This document shows, piece by piece, positions 26,049-36,809 of a DNA stretch of 64,000 nt (position 1 is its first letter; every line of letters starts with the position of its first letter). Both the position numbers and the translations under genes were made by a program. The stretch covers positions 124,001 through 188,000 of the forward strand of contig NZ_FQZS01000004.1 in assembly GCF_900142105.1 (NCBI RefSeq), in the 5' to 3' direction. Origin of the DNA: Lutispora thermophila DSM 19022 (lineage in GTDB: Bacteria > Bacillota > Clostridia > Lutisporales > Lutisporaceae). Below the pieces are notes generated by a model, which saw nothing but the letters and a program-made list of their open reading frames with translations, had not been told where the DNA came from and made no database searches.

Positions 26049-29024
26049 ATGAAACAAAAACTACATATATCCATAATACTTATACTATCACTGCTATTTA
26101 CAACCATATTTGCCCAAGGCCCTACATATACAGTACCTGCCTACGGCAGGACAACTGTGGAACAAGGAGTCTTTAGCGACATAAGCAGCAGTCCCTATGC
26201 TGCGGACATCCTAAGACTGCGTCTCCTTAACATAATTCAAGGCGGTGCAGGAACAAAATACAGGCCCAATGACAACATCACCTATCAGGAAGCAGCTGCC
26301 TATCTGATAAGACTCCTGGGGTTTGAAGAAGAAGCACTGCAAAAAGCGGCTGATCTGGCGGAAAAGGGGACAAAGCCGGTATATGATGCAGATAGTTGGG
26401 CTCTGGGCTATATAGAACAAGCTATAGAATTAGGAATCCTTACAACGGCAGACATTAGGGAAATGGAAACCCTCACCAAGGCACAACAGGATGCCATAGA
26501 AAAAGAAGTTACAGAAGCGTACAAGAAACAATGGATGCCATTAGATAAAAGAAATAAGCTAAGAGAAGAAAAGACACAAGCCATACTGAAACAAAACAGG
26601 AATATGAAAAAAGCCATAAGCCGTCAGGACCTTGCCCAATGGATTGCGAGAGCCCTGAAGCTTGAGGAAATCCCATCAAATAACGTAAGCTATGTATACA
26701 AATATAAAGACTATAACAGTATCAAAGCCGACAGATTGATGGCGGTAGAAACTCTTCTCCAAAAGGAAATACTACCCTCAGCTTCGAAGGATAAATACTC
26801 GCCTACATTAGGAGTTGCCAGGGGGCAAGCTGCAAAAGTAATGACCAACATAATTGACAAATACCCTGACAAGATAGGCATAGAAACTGGTGTAGCCAGA
26901 CTTATGGAAACCAAAAGAAACTATGTGGATGGACCTGGAGCCACTAATACTGAATTGACTCTCATCATGGAAAACTTCGACGGCACGGGCTTTGAAATAA
27001 AGATACAAGGAAACCAGGCACTGCCTGTCATAAAGAACAACAGAATATATGATCATCAAATTCTCAGACAGGGAGACGCCTTGGAATATACAAAGAAAGA
27101 CGACCAAGTAATCTTTGGGTCCCTGGATGAATACCAGTTCCTTCAAGGAACACTCAGCTATGTGGATAAGGAAGGCAATCTAAGGATAGAAGATAGCCAG
27201 AAGAAAATTACAGAATTAAAAGTTGGCAACAACACAGTCATAACTGCCCTTGGAAAGCCTGCTAAGGACACAAGCCTAATCCCGGGCCAAAGTGTAAAAG
27301 CCCTTTACAAAGGCAGCCTTATAACCCGACTGGATATACAAGAAAGCGTAGACTACTATGCAGATACAGAATATATAGATGGAATAATCAAGTATATCGA
27401 TAAGGCAGGAAGAATCCTGAAGCTGGAGGACTATGACGGAAACCTCCGCACCTATGGCTTGGATGACAGGGTAATAGTCACCGTAAACGAATATTATGAG
27501 GACCTGGACAGCCTTCATAATGAGCAGGATGCCACATTTGAAATATCAGGAAGAACCATTAAAGCAATAAAAGCCTTCACCGCGCCGGGAGAAGAAGCCA
27601 GCAAGGAGTACCAGGCTATACTGCGGGTAAGAGATGTGGGCGACAACACCATAAAAGTAAGTCAGATAAACGACAGGCAAAATCCCATGACCTTCAAAAC
27701 CGACAGCTTTACATCTATAACTTACCTTGGCTATCCCATAAAGCTATATAACATAAAGACGGGAGACATGGTGAAGATAAAAATCGACGGAACAAGCCCC
27801 GACAGGGCTGACGAAATCCAGCTCATGACCAAAAGACAAAGAGTGGAGAAAATATACAAGGCAAGGATACTCAATACCCTGCCTACTCAAAACAGAGTCG
27901 CATTGTCAGACGTGCAAAGCTATAAATATCCGGATTGGTCAAAATTGGATGACGAAAGAACCTTCCCCGTAAAGAGGGATGCGGAAATATACAAGGATGG
28001 CAGGAAACTGACCCTTGAAGATTTGGACAAACAAAGAAATGTAGAAGCTTATATTGTTACCGTCAAGGACTTCGGTGAAGAAACCATAGCTAAAATGACA
28101 CTGAAAAGCGTAAGCGAAGACTCAGTCTTCAGCGGCAGCTTCGATACCCAATGGACAGACAATGCCATAAAGCTTGCAGACGGACAGAAACTGAAATTTG
28201 ATGAGGGAACCATAATAATCAAGGATAGAAGACTTCTTGATACAACAGACCTCACCTACAATGACGAAGCCTTCATAGTGAAAAACAGATTACCGGGAGG
28301 AACAAACTATGCAGCTTTGGTATCCATGGAAAACGGCAACGGCTTTGACTATAGGAATGTGGTGAGAGGATATATCCACGACATGGGAGAAGACAACTTC
28401 TCACTTGAAAGCTATGCCGATCTCATCAACAATGAATGGGATTACCATTATGGCGGAGAAAAATACTTCTACGTCAGCAAGGATAGCAAAATCCTGGACA
28501 ATGTAGTCAAAAACAACTATATAACCAGAGATACTTTCTTGGAAAGCAGGTTCTGGAAGAGAGACAGCAATGGAAAACCTCTAAAATCAACTGACAAGAA
28601 TAAATACACCATCCACGATCCACTGCTGTATGTGGACGAGGGAGGGCCTCACTATGAAAAATGTAAGAGTCAACACATGCTGGCCTATGCTGTGATAAAT
28701 GAAGACGGAGAAGCAACAGCCATCAATATTTACAAGAGAGATGGAAACCTGGGAAAAGAAAATGTAACCTTTACGGAAAACCTAATAACCGGAGAAGTGG
28801 TAAAATACAACGAAACATATACACAGCTGACCCTCACCGATGTAAAGGAATACAGCAAATTCTATAACCAATGGCAACCGACAAAATCCAATACTGTCAT
28901 CAATACCAAGAAAGCTGTAATAATCAAGAATGAACAAGTAGTAACCCTTAGCCAATTGGATGTTGGAGACAAAATCTATGCCATCACAGACCAAAACAAC
29001 GGTATAATAATATTTGTGGAGTAA
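26049..29024 (+). CDS. SLH-domain surface protein, 991 residues
   Basis: Secreted protein with signal peptide (about 1-23, cleavage after IFAQ). The N-terminal region carries S-layer homology repeats: FSDISSSPYAADILRLRLLN (about 42-61) with YRPNDNITYQEAAAYLIRLL, then WALGYIEQAIELGIL and AVETLLQKEILP...YSPTLGVARGQAAKVM. This anchors it to pyruvylated wall polymer. Between the first two SLH units is a charged helical insert (about 145-195). Residues 300-991 are a long beta-rich region with repeated short motifs of the type DG-x-x-I, without a family I recognise. It starts at ATG after AAAGGA. It lies in a run of surface-protein genes on the plus strand and ends at a hairpin at 29043. Confidence 0.88.
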   Translation: MKQKLHISIILILSLLFTTIFAQGPTYTVPAYGRTTVEQGVFSDISSSPYAADILRLRLLNIIQGGAGTKYRPNDNITYQEAAAYLIRLLGFEEEALQKAADLAEKGTKPVYDADSWALGYIEQAIELGILTTADIREMETLTKAQQDAIEKEVTEAYKKQWMPLDKRNKLREEKTQAILKQNRNMKKAISRQDLAQWIARALKLEEIPSNNVSYVYKYKDYNSIKADRLMAVETLLQKEILPSASKDKYSPTLGVARGQAAKVMTNIIDKYPDKIGIETGVARLMETKRNYVDGPGATNTELTLIMENFDGTGFEIKIQGNQALPVIKNNRIYDHQILRQGDALEYTKKDDQVIFGSLDEYQFLQGTLSYVDKEGNLRIEDSQKKITELKVGNNTVITALGKPAKDTSLIPGQSVKALYKGSLITRLDIQESVDYYADTEYIDGIIKYIDKAGRILKLEDYDGNLRTYGLDDRVIVTVNEYYEDLDSLHNEQDATFEISGRTIKAIKAFTAPGEEASKEYQAILRVRDVGDNTIKVSQINDRQNPMTFKTDSFTSITYLGYPIKLYNIKTGDMVKIKIDGTSPDRADEIQLMTKRQRVEKIYKARILNTLPTQNRVALSDVQSYKYPDWSKLDDERTFPVKRDAEIYKDGRKLTLEDLDKQRNVEAYIVTVKDFGEETIAKMTLKSVSEDSVFSGSFDTQWTDNAIKLADGQKLKFDEGTIIIKDRRLLDTTDLTYNDEAFIVKNRLPGGTNYAALVSMENGNGFDYRNVVRGYIHDMGEDNFSLESYADLINNEWDYHYGGEKYFYVSKDSKILDNVVKNNYITRDTFLESRFWKRDSNGKPLKSTDKNKYTIHDPLLYVDEGGPHYEKCKSQHMLAYAVINEDGEATAINIYKRDGNLGKENVTFTENLITGEVVKYNETYTQLTLTDVKEYSKFYNQWQPTKSNTVINTKKAVIIKNEQVVTLSQLDVGDKIYAITDQNNGIIIFVE

Positions 29025-29042
29025 TCCCCATAAGCACAACAA

Positions 29043-29071
29043 GTAGGGAACGGTTCTCAACCGTTCCCTAC
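29043..29071 (+). terminator. Terminator, GGGAACGGTTCTC repeat family
   Basis: Perfect 13-bp stem GTAGGGAACGGTT / AACCGTTCCCTAC around CTC, 18 bases after the stop codon. Its core matches the dispersed GGGGACGGTTCTC hairpins. Confidence 0.7.
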
Positions 29072-29190
29072 CCTAAAAGAATCCCCAATATACTTACCTA
29101 TAATTTATAGCAAGATTCCGAGGTATATAAAAAAAGATAAAGGTATGTTAAACAATGAATGAAATTAGTTGCTTAGTCACAATATTAACC

Positions 29191-29229
29191 TTTAGTGTAT
29201 TTTAGTGAAACCTTTAGTGTCTTTTAGTG
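29191..29229 (+). repeat. Four phased TTTAGTG heptamers
   Basis: TTTAGTG at 29191, 29201, 29213 and 29223, spaced 10, 12 and 10 bases (about one helical turn), within CCTTTAGTGTATTTTAGTG and its near-copy. It lies 45 bp before the next SLH gene. Could be an operator or a dispersed repeat. The rest of 29072-29250 shows nothing clear. Confidence 0.5.
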
Positions 29230-29273
29230 GTTATAAAATAGACCCTAAAGGAATACCTGAAAGGAGACTTTCT

Positions 29274-30728
29274 ATGAAAAAATTAATCACAACCTTAATA
29301 GTCCTGTTGCTCATCTCTACGGCCTCCTATGCAGACATAATAGAACCGGGGGTCAGCAATGAATCACAATACAAAGAAATAGTATTCCTGTCAGGTGCTC
29401 CTGTGGAATTTACCGGTAAGCTGCAAATCAAGCAATCGGGCAAAGGAGACCAGATTAAATACACCTACGACTATAACCTTACGGGTCCCAACGGAGCTAC
29501 CCTTACAAGAAAAGTGATATATGTAGTCAATGAAAATACAGACTCTGAACTGAAGCAAATCAGTACAGGTCTCACTCTGGACCCCAAAGCAAAAGTATCC
29601 GAAAAAATCACCATAGGCGATAAAACCTATGTGCTGGAAGAGCAAATACTCAACAAGGCTTCCATAACCCAGGACAAAAGCATCATTAAATACACTAGCG
29701 GAACCTGGAACGGCAGGAAGACCTATTCCCAAGGACAAAACAAAGTAATAGTTGACATATACGGCGAGAATTATAAATATGATAATACATGGAGTACAGT
29801 TGAGACAGCCATGATAAGGCATATCATCACATACCAGAATAAAGTGGGAACATCAAGCACTGTGCAAGAAAGCACCGGAACAGTGGAATACGGTGTGACA
29901 AACATAAGGGAGAAGGAAATACTATCTCAACAAAGCCTGCCTAATCAGATAAGCTTTAAAGAAAGCTACATGATTAGCGAAAAGGAAGAAAATACAGTAG
30001 TATATAAATACGATATGCCTGTTATAACCAATGGGAAAACAACCAGCAGAAAAACAGGAGAAGGAAGCTTCAAGCTCACCACCATGCCTAAACTTACTTC
30101 CCTGCCCATACCCCAATATCAGGACATCCGAGGATACTGGGCAGAAGAGGATATAAACAGGCTTTTCAGTCTTGGAGTAATTGATGGCAATGGTAAATAC
30201 TTTAATCCCAGAATTCCAATCAACAGGGCAGAATTTGCAAAAGCCATAATAAAAGCCTGCGGGTTGGAAATAGATACGGAAAAGCAAAAACCCAGATCCA
30301 GAAAAGAAGTTCAGGAGGACATAATATTCTCAGATGTAGATGCCAATCACCCATACTACCCTTACATAAAGAAAGTTACTGAACTGAAACTGATGAACGG
30401 TACAGGGTACAACACCTTTGGACCTGATGAAAACCTCACGAAAGCCCAGGCGGTAACCATACTGATACGAGCCCTGGGGCTGGAGAATATGAGCACCTTC
30501 AATCTGGGAAAAACCTTTGCCGATGAAGACCAGATACCTGACTGGGCAAGAAAGGCCATCTATGTGGCAGAAGAATTGGATATAATAGACCCCAATGAAT
30601 ACAACATGATTCAGCCCAATAACGGTCTCACCCGCGGCGAAGCTGCAAACATGTTAAACCGCTTTATAACATATCTTCAAAAAGAAATCAAAACAGATTA
30701 CCGTGAAAGAGTTGTAAACTTTAATTAA
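29274..30728 (+). CDS. SLH-domain surface protein, 484 residues
   Basis: Starts at ATG 29274, 7 bases after AAGGAG (an upstream in-frame start at 29205 has no RBS). Signal peptide about 1-20 (LLLISTASYAD). The N-terminal 270 residues form an unclassified beta-rich domain. Three SLH repeats follow at the C-terminus: YQDIRGYWAEEDINRLFSLG, FSDVDANHPYYPYIKKVTEL and FADEDQIPDWARKAIYVAEE, each followed by an RAEFAKAI- or KAQAVTIL-type motif. The anchor is at the opposite end from that of the preceding 991-residue protein. It precedes the CtpA protease gene by 84 bp without a clear terminator, so the two may be co-transcribed. Confidence 0.9.
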   Translation: MKKLITTLIVLLLISTASYADIIEPGVSNESQYKEIVFLSGAPVEFTGKLQIKQSGKGDQIKYTYDYNLTGPNGATLTRKVIYVVNENTDSELKQISTGLTLDPKAKVSEKITIGDKTYVLEEQILNKASITQDKSIIKYTSGTWNGRKTYSQGQNKVIVDIYGENYKYDNTWSTVETAMIRHIITYQNKVGTSSTVQESTGTVEYGVTNIREKEILSQQSLPNQISFKESYMISEKEENTVVYKYDMPVITNGKTTSRKTGEGSFKLTTMPKLTSLPIPQYQDIRGYWAEEDINRLFSLGVIDGNGKYFNPRIPINRAEFAKAIIKACGLEIDTEKQKPRSRKEVQEDIIFSDVDANHPYYPYIKKVTELKLMNGTGYNTFGPDENLTKAQAVTILIRALGLENMSTFNLGKTFADEDQIPDWARKAIYVAEELDIIDPNEYNMIQPNNGLTRGEAANMLNRFITYLQKEIKTDYRERVVNFN

Positions 30729-30812
30729 CGGGAATCTAGCGGCAAAAGGAATCCGATAACTACTGGAAACCAGACCCAAGAGGCCATACTCAAAAGAACA
30801 GGAGTTGGTAAA

Positions 30813-32213
30813 ATGAAAAAAAGATTTCTGGCAATAATATTGATAATAGTTTTGGCAATATCAGGAGCAGTGTCAGCAGATACCTATGACTATAAAGAAA
30901 CTATAAGTACTGTGGAATCCCTCATGGAAATCATCAAATCCGACTACTATAAAGATGTAGATGAAACGACACTCATTCGCGGAGCCATAGACGGCATGTT
31001 CAAAACCTTGGACCCGCACAGTACTTACATGGATGCCGAAGAATTCAAGGAACTAATGAACTTTGCCAGCGGCGAATACGGCAGCATAGGTGTTTTAATA
31101 GAAAAAAGAGACGGCAATATTACAGTAGTTGCACCCATAGCTGATACCCCTGCAGAGGAAGCCGGTCTGGATACAGGAGATATAATTGTATCCGTAGATG
31201 GTACCAACATCAAAGACTATACTCTGGGAAAGGCCGCGAGCCTGATAAAAGGAGATCCCGGCACTAGGGTAAAACTGGGGATAATAAAGGCCGGTACATC
31301 AGATGTTGTATATATAGAACTCACAAGAGCTCTTATAAAAGTTGAATCTGTAAAAAGAGAAACTCCCTTTGACAGAAAAAGCGAAGATGAAATAAAAGAT
31401 TCGCGCATAGGATACATAAGGCTTACAGAATTCAGTGAAAACACCTACGACGACTTCAAAGATGCCATAGAAGAATTCAAAGCTCAAGGGAAGAAAGGAT
31501 TGATAATAGACCTGAGAAACAATCCTGGAGGCCTGTTGAGTAGCGTTGTTGAAATATGTGAGGAAATCATACCTGAAGGACCTATAGTTCACATAGATGC
31601 CAAAGGGGAAGAAAATGATGAAACCTATAGCTCAACCCTGAAAAACCCGCCCTTTAAAATAGCAGTGATAGTTAACGGAGGCTCTGCCTCTGCAGCAGAA
31701 ATACTTACAGGAGCAGTAAAAGACTCAAAAGTAGGCGTGGTGGTAGGCACCAAAACCTATGGCAAAGGTACTGTTCAAAACGTAATGTACCTCACCAACG
31801 GCGGCGGTATCAAGATGACCATAGCCGAATATCTCACCAGAAACAGAATAAATATAGACGGTAAAGGTATAGAACCGGATGTGAAGGTAGAACTGCCTGA
31901 TTCGGAAGATTTGGCTCCTGTGAAGATGGACAGGGACATCACATTGGGTACTGTAGGACTGGATGTATACGGCATCCAGCAAAGGCTTAAAAACATGGGC
32001 TATCAGATGAGCACAGACGGCGTCATGAACCAAGCTACTTTGAACGCTATAAATAAATTCCTGAAAGACAACAAACTTCCGGAAGTCAAAGTCCTAACCA
32101 AGGATGCCCAGAAGAAAATCCTTGAAATCTATAGCAAAGACATCACCAAATACATCAAGGATACTCAACTTGAAGCTGCCGTCACCGAGCTCCAAAAACT
32201 ATTAAAAAACTAA
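30813..32213 (+). CDS. ctpA: C-terminal processing peptidase (S41) with peptidoglycan-binding domain
   Basis: Exported serine protease of 466 residues. Signal peptide about 1-22. PDZ domain about 85-170 (GSIGVLIEKRDGNITVVAPI... GDIIVSVDG). Catalytic S41 core with Ser in VNGGSASAAEILTGA and Lys in VGTKTYGKGTVQ (Ser-Lys dyad), plus the NPGGLL segment of the family. A C-terminal PG_binding_1 domain (LDVYGIQQRLKNMGY..DGVMNQAT) should hold it on the wall. It starts at ATG with weak RBS GGAG. The surrounding genes are exported surface proteins, so it may process or degrade them; that is inference. A good terminator follows. Confidence 0.93.
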   Translation: MKKRFLAIILIIVLAISGAVSADTYDYKETISTVESLMEIIKSDYYKDVDETTLIRGAIDGMFKTLDPHSTYMDAEEFKELMNFASGEYGSIGVLIEKRDGNITVVAPIADTPAEEAGLDTGDIIVSVDGTNIKDYTLGKAASLIKGDPGTRVKLGIIKAGTSDVVYIELTRALIKVESVKRETPFDRKSEDEIKDSRIGYIRLTEFSENTYDDFKDAIEEFKAQGKKGLIIDLRNNPGGLLSSVVEICEEIIPEGPIVHIDAKGEENDETYSSTLKNPPFKIAVIVNGGSASAAEILTGAVKDSKVGVVVGTKTYGKGTVQNVMYLTNGGGIKMTIAEYLTRNRINIDGKGIEPDVKVELPDSEDLAPVKMDRDITLGTVGLDVYGIQQRLKNMGYQMSTDGVMNQATLNAINKFLKDNKLPEVKVLTKDAQKKILEIYSKDITKYIKDTQLEAAVTELQKLLKN

Positions 32214-32220
32214 CAACCAA

Positions 32221-32262
32221 AAATCAATATGAAACTCACCATTTCATATTGATTTTTCTTTT
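32221..32262 (+). terminator. Rho-independent terminator after ctpA
   Basis: 14-bp stem AAATCAATATGAAA / TTTCATATTGATTT with 7-base loop, followed by TTCTTTT. Confidence 0.88.
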
Positions 32263-32307
32263 TTATAAATGTAAAATATAAAAGTTATAATATGAATGAG
32301 ACAAAGG

Positions 32308-32703
32308 ATGGTTAAAGTGAGCGGAGTTGATTTTACAAGACTTAATGTTTGGAACGAAGCTAAAACTTTAGCTGTTGATGTTTACAAATCTACAAATAAA
32401 GAACCTGTTTCAAAAGATTTTGGCTTTAAGGAATAAGTCAGGCATGCAGCAATAAGTGTAGCATCTAATATCGCAGAAGGAAATGATAGAGAAACAACTA
32501 AAGAATTTATAAGGTTTTTGTATGTTGCAAAAGGATCTTTAGCTGAACTTATGACGCAAATAGAAATAGGTAAAGAAATAGGATATTCTAGTGATGACTA
32601 TGAAGCTTTAAAATCATCTTGCGTTAAGGTTGGAAATATGCTGGGAGCGTTTATCAAGACTCTCAAAGCACAAGAAATTAAAAAGAGTCAAAGTAAAAAC
32701 TAA
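32308..32703 (+). pseudogene. Four-helix-bundle (S23 / IVP-type) protein gene with internal stop
   Basis: Frame 32308-32703 encodes the S23 family (FTRLNVWNEAKTLAVDVYKS ... SVASNIAEGN ... FLYVAKGSLAELMTQIEIG), about 131 codons. It is interrupted by TAA at 32434-32436, where the family expects Gln (CAA to TAA, one transition). Related proteins are encoded in 23S rRNA intervening sequences or as stand-alone genes; function unknown. Either a recent pseudogene, or a rare readthrough. Confidence 0.85.
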
Positions 32704-32756
32704 ATTAAGCAGCGCAGATTTATGAGTCAAAACCCAAAATAAACCGAATCACAACA

Positions 32757-34466
<1,710 letters not shown>

Positions 34467-34474
34467 ACCGCTTT

Positions 34475-34508
34475 AAAAACTTTCATGGAAAGCGTCATGA
34501 AAGTTTTT
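34475..34508 (+). terminator. Rho-independent terminator after pyrG
   Basis: 13-bp stem AAAAACTTTCATG / CATGAAAGTTTTT with T-run. Nearly the same stem recurs at 36031 beyond the next gene. Confidence 0.88.
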
Positions 34509-34547
34509 TTATGACCAAAATTTAAGCAAAAGGTATTTCCTCAATTA

Positions 34548-34554
34548 TGTCGAA
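34548..34554 (+). promoter_or_regulatory. Possible Spo0A box (TGTCGAA) in repeated element
   Basis: TGTCGAA matches the 0A-box core TGNCGAA. It sits in TTTCCTCAATTATGTCGAAT, which recurs almost exactly at 36094-36113. Located 111 bp before the four-repeat secreted protein. Chance matches to a 7-mer are common, but the repetition makes it notable. Confidence 0.35.
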
Positions 34555-34664
34555 TATGTAAACCCATCCACAAATTTTGCTGTCAATCTTGCCATTAAAT
34601 GCTTAAACTAAGTATTTATCAGGCAGAATTTATGGAAAATGATTAAAAGGCGGGAGGTTTAAGG

Positions 34665-35909
34665 ATGAAAAAACTTATATCGTTTGTAATGATTATAGCC
34701 ATAACGTTAAGCTTCACTGGATTGGTAAATGCTCAAACTTATTACTATACCCTTATGCCTGGAAAAAACTATGAAATAATAAATAAATCACGCAAAGAAA
34801 TAAGAATATATAAAGAGTCCAAGGAAATCGATCATTTTGACGAAGCTGCATATTATAAGGAAAATTCTTATGATTCTTTTTGGAAAGTTGAATATTACAG
34901 AAACAAAGGCTATACACATATACAATTATATCCGGAAGGCCGTACTGTGGTCACTGTGTGGGAGAATTCAAAACCTATAGTTATAAAAAATGATATAAAT
35001 TACGAAATTAGAGAAATAGAATATCCTGCACTTCATTATGGAATTTTAAAATCGGGAAAAACCTATGAATTCAAAAATCTTACCTATTCAAAAATAGATA
35101 TAGGAACCAGTCCCGGTGCAGATAAATTTTTTGATGAAGCAGGTTATATTAAATCTGATATAAAAACTTATCAAAGAAAATCTGCCTATACACCCATATC
35201 AATTCTTGGAGGCGGAAGCACTTTAGTCACCGTACCATCCTCCTCTCCGGATATAGAATACTACTATTGTTATGATGAATTTGACAAAAGGATAGAAGTA
35301 AGGGAAGTAGAAGGCCCTTCATTATATGTTGGAGTGCTGGAGCCGGGGAAAAGCTATGAGTTCACAAATAAATCCGGCAAAAATATAGAAATGAAAGCCA
35401 AGTATAGTAAACAAAGATATTTTGATCAAACTCTTTATTATAACGATGGAAATCTTTCAGTTTCCAGAAAGAAGGACAAATCCAGCATACTTTTGATGCC
35501 GAAAGGTCGCACTGTAGTCACTGTACCATCTACCTCATTGGATATAGAATACTACTATGGATATAATGAATTTATTCAAAATATAGAAATAAAAGAGGTA
35601 AAAGATCCGGCACTATATGTAAGCGTACTAAAATCAGGAAAGACCTATGAGTTTATAAATAAATCAGAATTAGATATATATTTGGAGAATGATTTTGGTC
35701 CCGATAAACTATATGATGCTGATATATACTATGAAGATGGAAAAGTCGTATCTAACAAGGAAATTGCCTATACACGCATATATATACCTCCCAAAGGCCG
35801 TACTGTAGTAACCGTGCCCCAATCATCAACGGACATAGAATTTTTTTACGCCTATGATGAATACATGAGATACGTTATAGATAATACAGGCATGCAACCT
35901 AAAAAATAG
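34665..35909 (+). CDS. Secreted protein of four 95-residue repeats, unknown function
   Basis: 414 residues. Signal peptide about 1-23 (cleavage after LVNA). The rest is four imperfect repeats (about 26-118, 121-216, 219-314, 316-410). Each runs as L-x-x-GK-x-YE-x-x-NKS, a variable middle with a Y/F-D-x-x-x-Y element, then P-K-GRTVVTVP-x-S-x-DIE-YYY-x-Y-x-E. Repeats 3 and 4 are the closest pair, consistent with duplication. No SLH, sortase or membrane anchor, and no family I recognise. It starts at ATG after GGGAGG. The gene is bracketed by two copies of a terminator-plus-TGTCGAA module, so it may have arrived or duplicated as a cassette. Confidence 0.75.
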   Translation: MKKLISFVMIIAITLSFTGLVNAQTYYYTLMPGKNYEIINKSRKEIRIYKESKEIDHFDEAAYYKENSYDSFWKVEYYRNKGYTHIQLYPEGRTVVTVWENSKPIVIKNDINYEIREIEYPALHYGILKSGKTYEFKNLTYSKIDIGTSPGADKFFDEAGYIKSDIKTYQRKSAYTPISILGGGSTLVTVPSSSPDIEYYYCYDEFDKRIEVREVEGPSLYVGVLEPGKSYEFTNKSGKNIEMKAKYSKQRYFDQTLYYNDGNLSVSRKKDKSSILLMPKGRTVVTVPSTSLDIEYYYGYNEFIQNIEIKEVKDPALYVSVLKSGKTYEFINKSELDIYLENDFGPDKLYDADIYYEDGKVVSNKEIAYTRIYIPPKGRTVVTVPQSSTDIEFFYAYDEYMRYVIDNTGMQPKK

Positions 35910-36030
35910 GGGAAAGAATATAAGACGTATTTTAAATAAGAAGAGAAAGTATCAAATTTATGGTCCAATCCTAGCCCAAAATTCATACTGTATTGATGTT
36001 ATACATAAAAAAATTAATATTAATATGGAA

Positions 36031-36069
36031 GAAAAAACTTTCACATAAAAATTCTGTGAAAGTTTTTTC
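36031..36069 (+). terminator. Rho-independent terminator after the four-repeat protein
   Basis: 15-bp stem GAAAAAACTTTCACA / TGTGAAAGTTTTTTC. Related in sequence to the terminator at 34475. It lies 121 bases beyond the stop codon; the DNA between holds no supported gene. Confidence 0.85.
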
Positions 36070-36105
36070 TATCCACAACCTATCCACAAGGAATTTCCCC
36101 AATTA

Positions 36106-36112
36106 TGTCGAA
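36106..36112 (+). promoter_or_regulatory. Second copy of TGTCGAA element
   Basis: TGTCGAA within TTTCCCCAATTATGTCGAAT, matching the element at 34534-34555. It follows CTATCCACAACCTATCCACAAG. Confidence 0.35.
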
Positions 36113-36170
36113 TATATCATTTCGTCCATTTTATGGCTAACTGGCCATATACATAGCATGGAGGATATTA

Positions 36171-36487
36171 ATGAGCAAAAGCTTTAAAGATCTTAAAGTC
36201 TGGCAAGATGCAAAGCAATTAGCAGTCGAAATATATAATGTAACAAATGATGATACATTTAATAAGAACTATAGTCTTAGAGACCAGATTCAGAGATCAG
36301 TTGTAAGCGTTGCCAGCAATATAGCCGAAGGCTGTGAAAGGGATAGTGATAAGGAGTTTGTAAGATTCCTGAATATAGCAAAGAAGCCGGGTGCTTTAGT
36401 GAGATCAATAAAAAGAACATTTTGATCTTAAATATGTCACAAAAGCTAGCAGCTATTTATAAGAAACCTTTGGATAGTGGCAAGTGA
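36171..36487 (+). pseudogene. Four-helix-bundle (S23 / IVP-type) protein gene, frameshifted
   Basis: FKDLKVWQDAKQLAVEIYNV ... SVVSVASNIAEGCERDSDKE is a canonical S23-family start, after GGAGG. After FLNIAK the frame changes: the expected continuation (GCFSEINKKNILILNM) is readable one frame over, ending at TGA 36487. The present frame instead ends early at 36425 with 84 residues. Second broken member of this family in 4 kb. Confidence 0.75.
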
Positions 36488-36513
36488 TCAGCTACTAAAT
36501 ACTAGAGACTAGC
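36444..36513. repeat. Dispersed CTAGTGACCAG-type repeats
   Basis: AGCTAGCAGCTATTT, GCAAGTGATCAGCTACTAAA and TACTAGAGACTAGCGGCTG in succession. Confidence 0.5.
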
Positions 36514-36555
36514 GGCTGTAAATATTACATTAATGTTACACTTACTTACCACTAA

Positions 36556-36584
36556 TTGACTCAACATCTTTAACTTGCTATAAT
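36556..36584 (+). promoter_or_regulatory. Strong promoter of the S-layer gene
   Basis: TTGACT, 17-bp spacer, TATAAT: the closest to consensus in the window. It gives a leader of about 220 nt before the S-layer start, with GC-rich segments near 36725-36765 (CCCCATCTTGGGG, ACGGGGGTTGAC) that can fold, and another dispersed repeat at 36683. Confidence 0.8.
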
Positions 36585-36682
36585 GTGTAACAGAGTACAA
36601 AGTTGCTCTATAATACCTTGTTTACCATGGAAGATTTCTCAAGGGTCTAAAAGAAAAGACTCGAGAGGGATAACTGAAGACT

Positions 36683-36718
36683 AGAAGCTAGTGACCAGAG
36701 ACTAGCGACTAAATTAAG
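36683..36718. repeat. Dispersed repeat within the S-layer leader
   Basis: AGCTAGTGACCAGAGACTAG followed by CGACTAAATTAAGG, a close relative of the copy at 1268 (CTAGTGACCAGCGACTAATT). Confidence 0.55.
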
Positions 36719-36809
36719 GTAGCCCTCCCCATCTTGGGGATGCATATACATACGGGGGTTGACGCTACAATATACTCCCAAGAAATTATAATCATAAGGA
36801 GGAGAAAAA

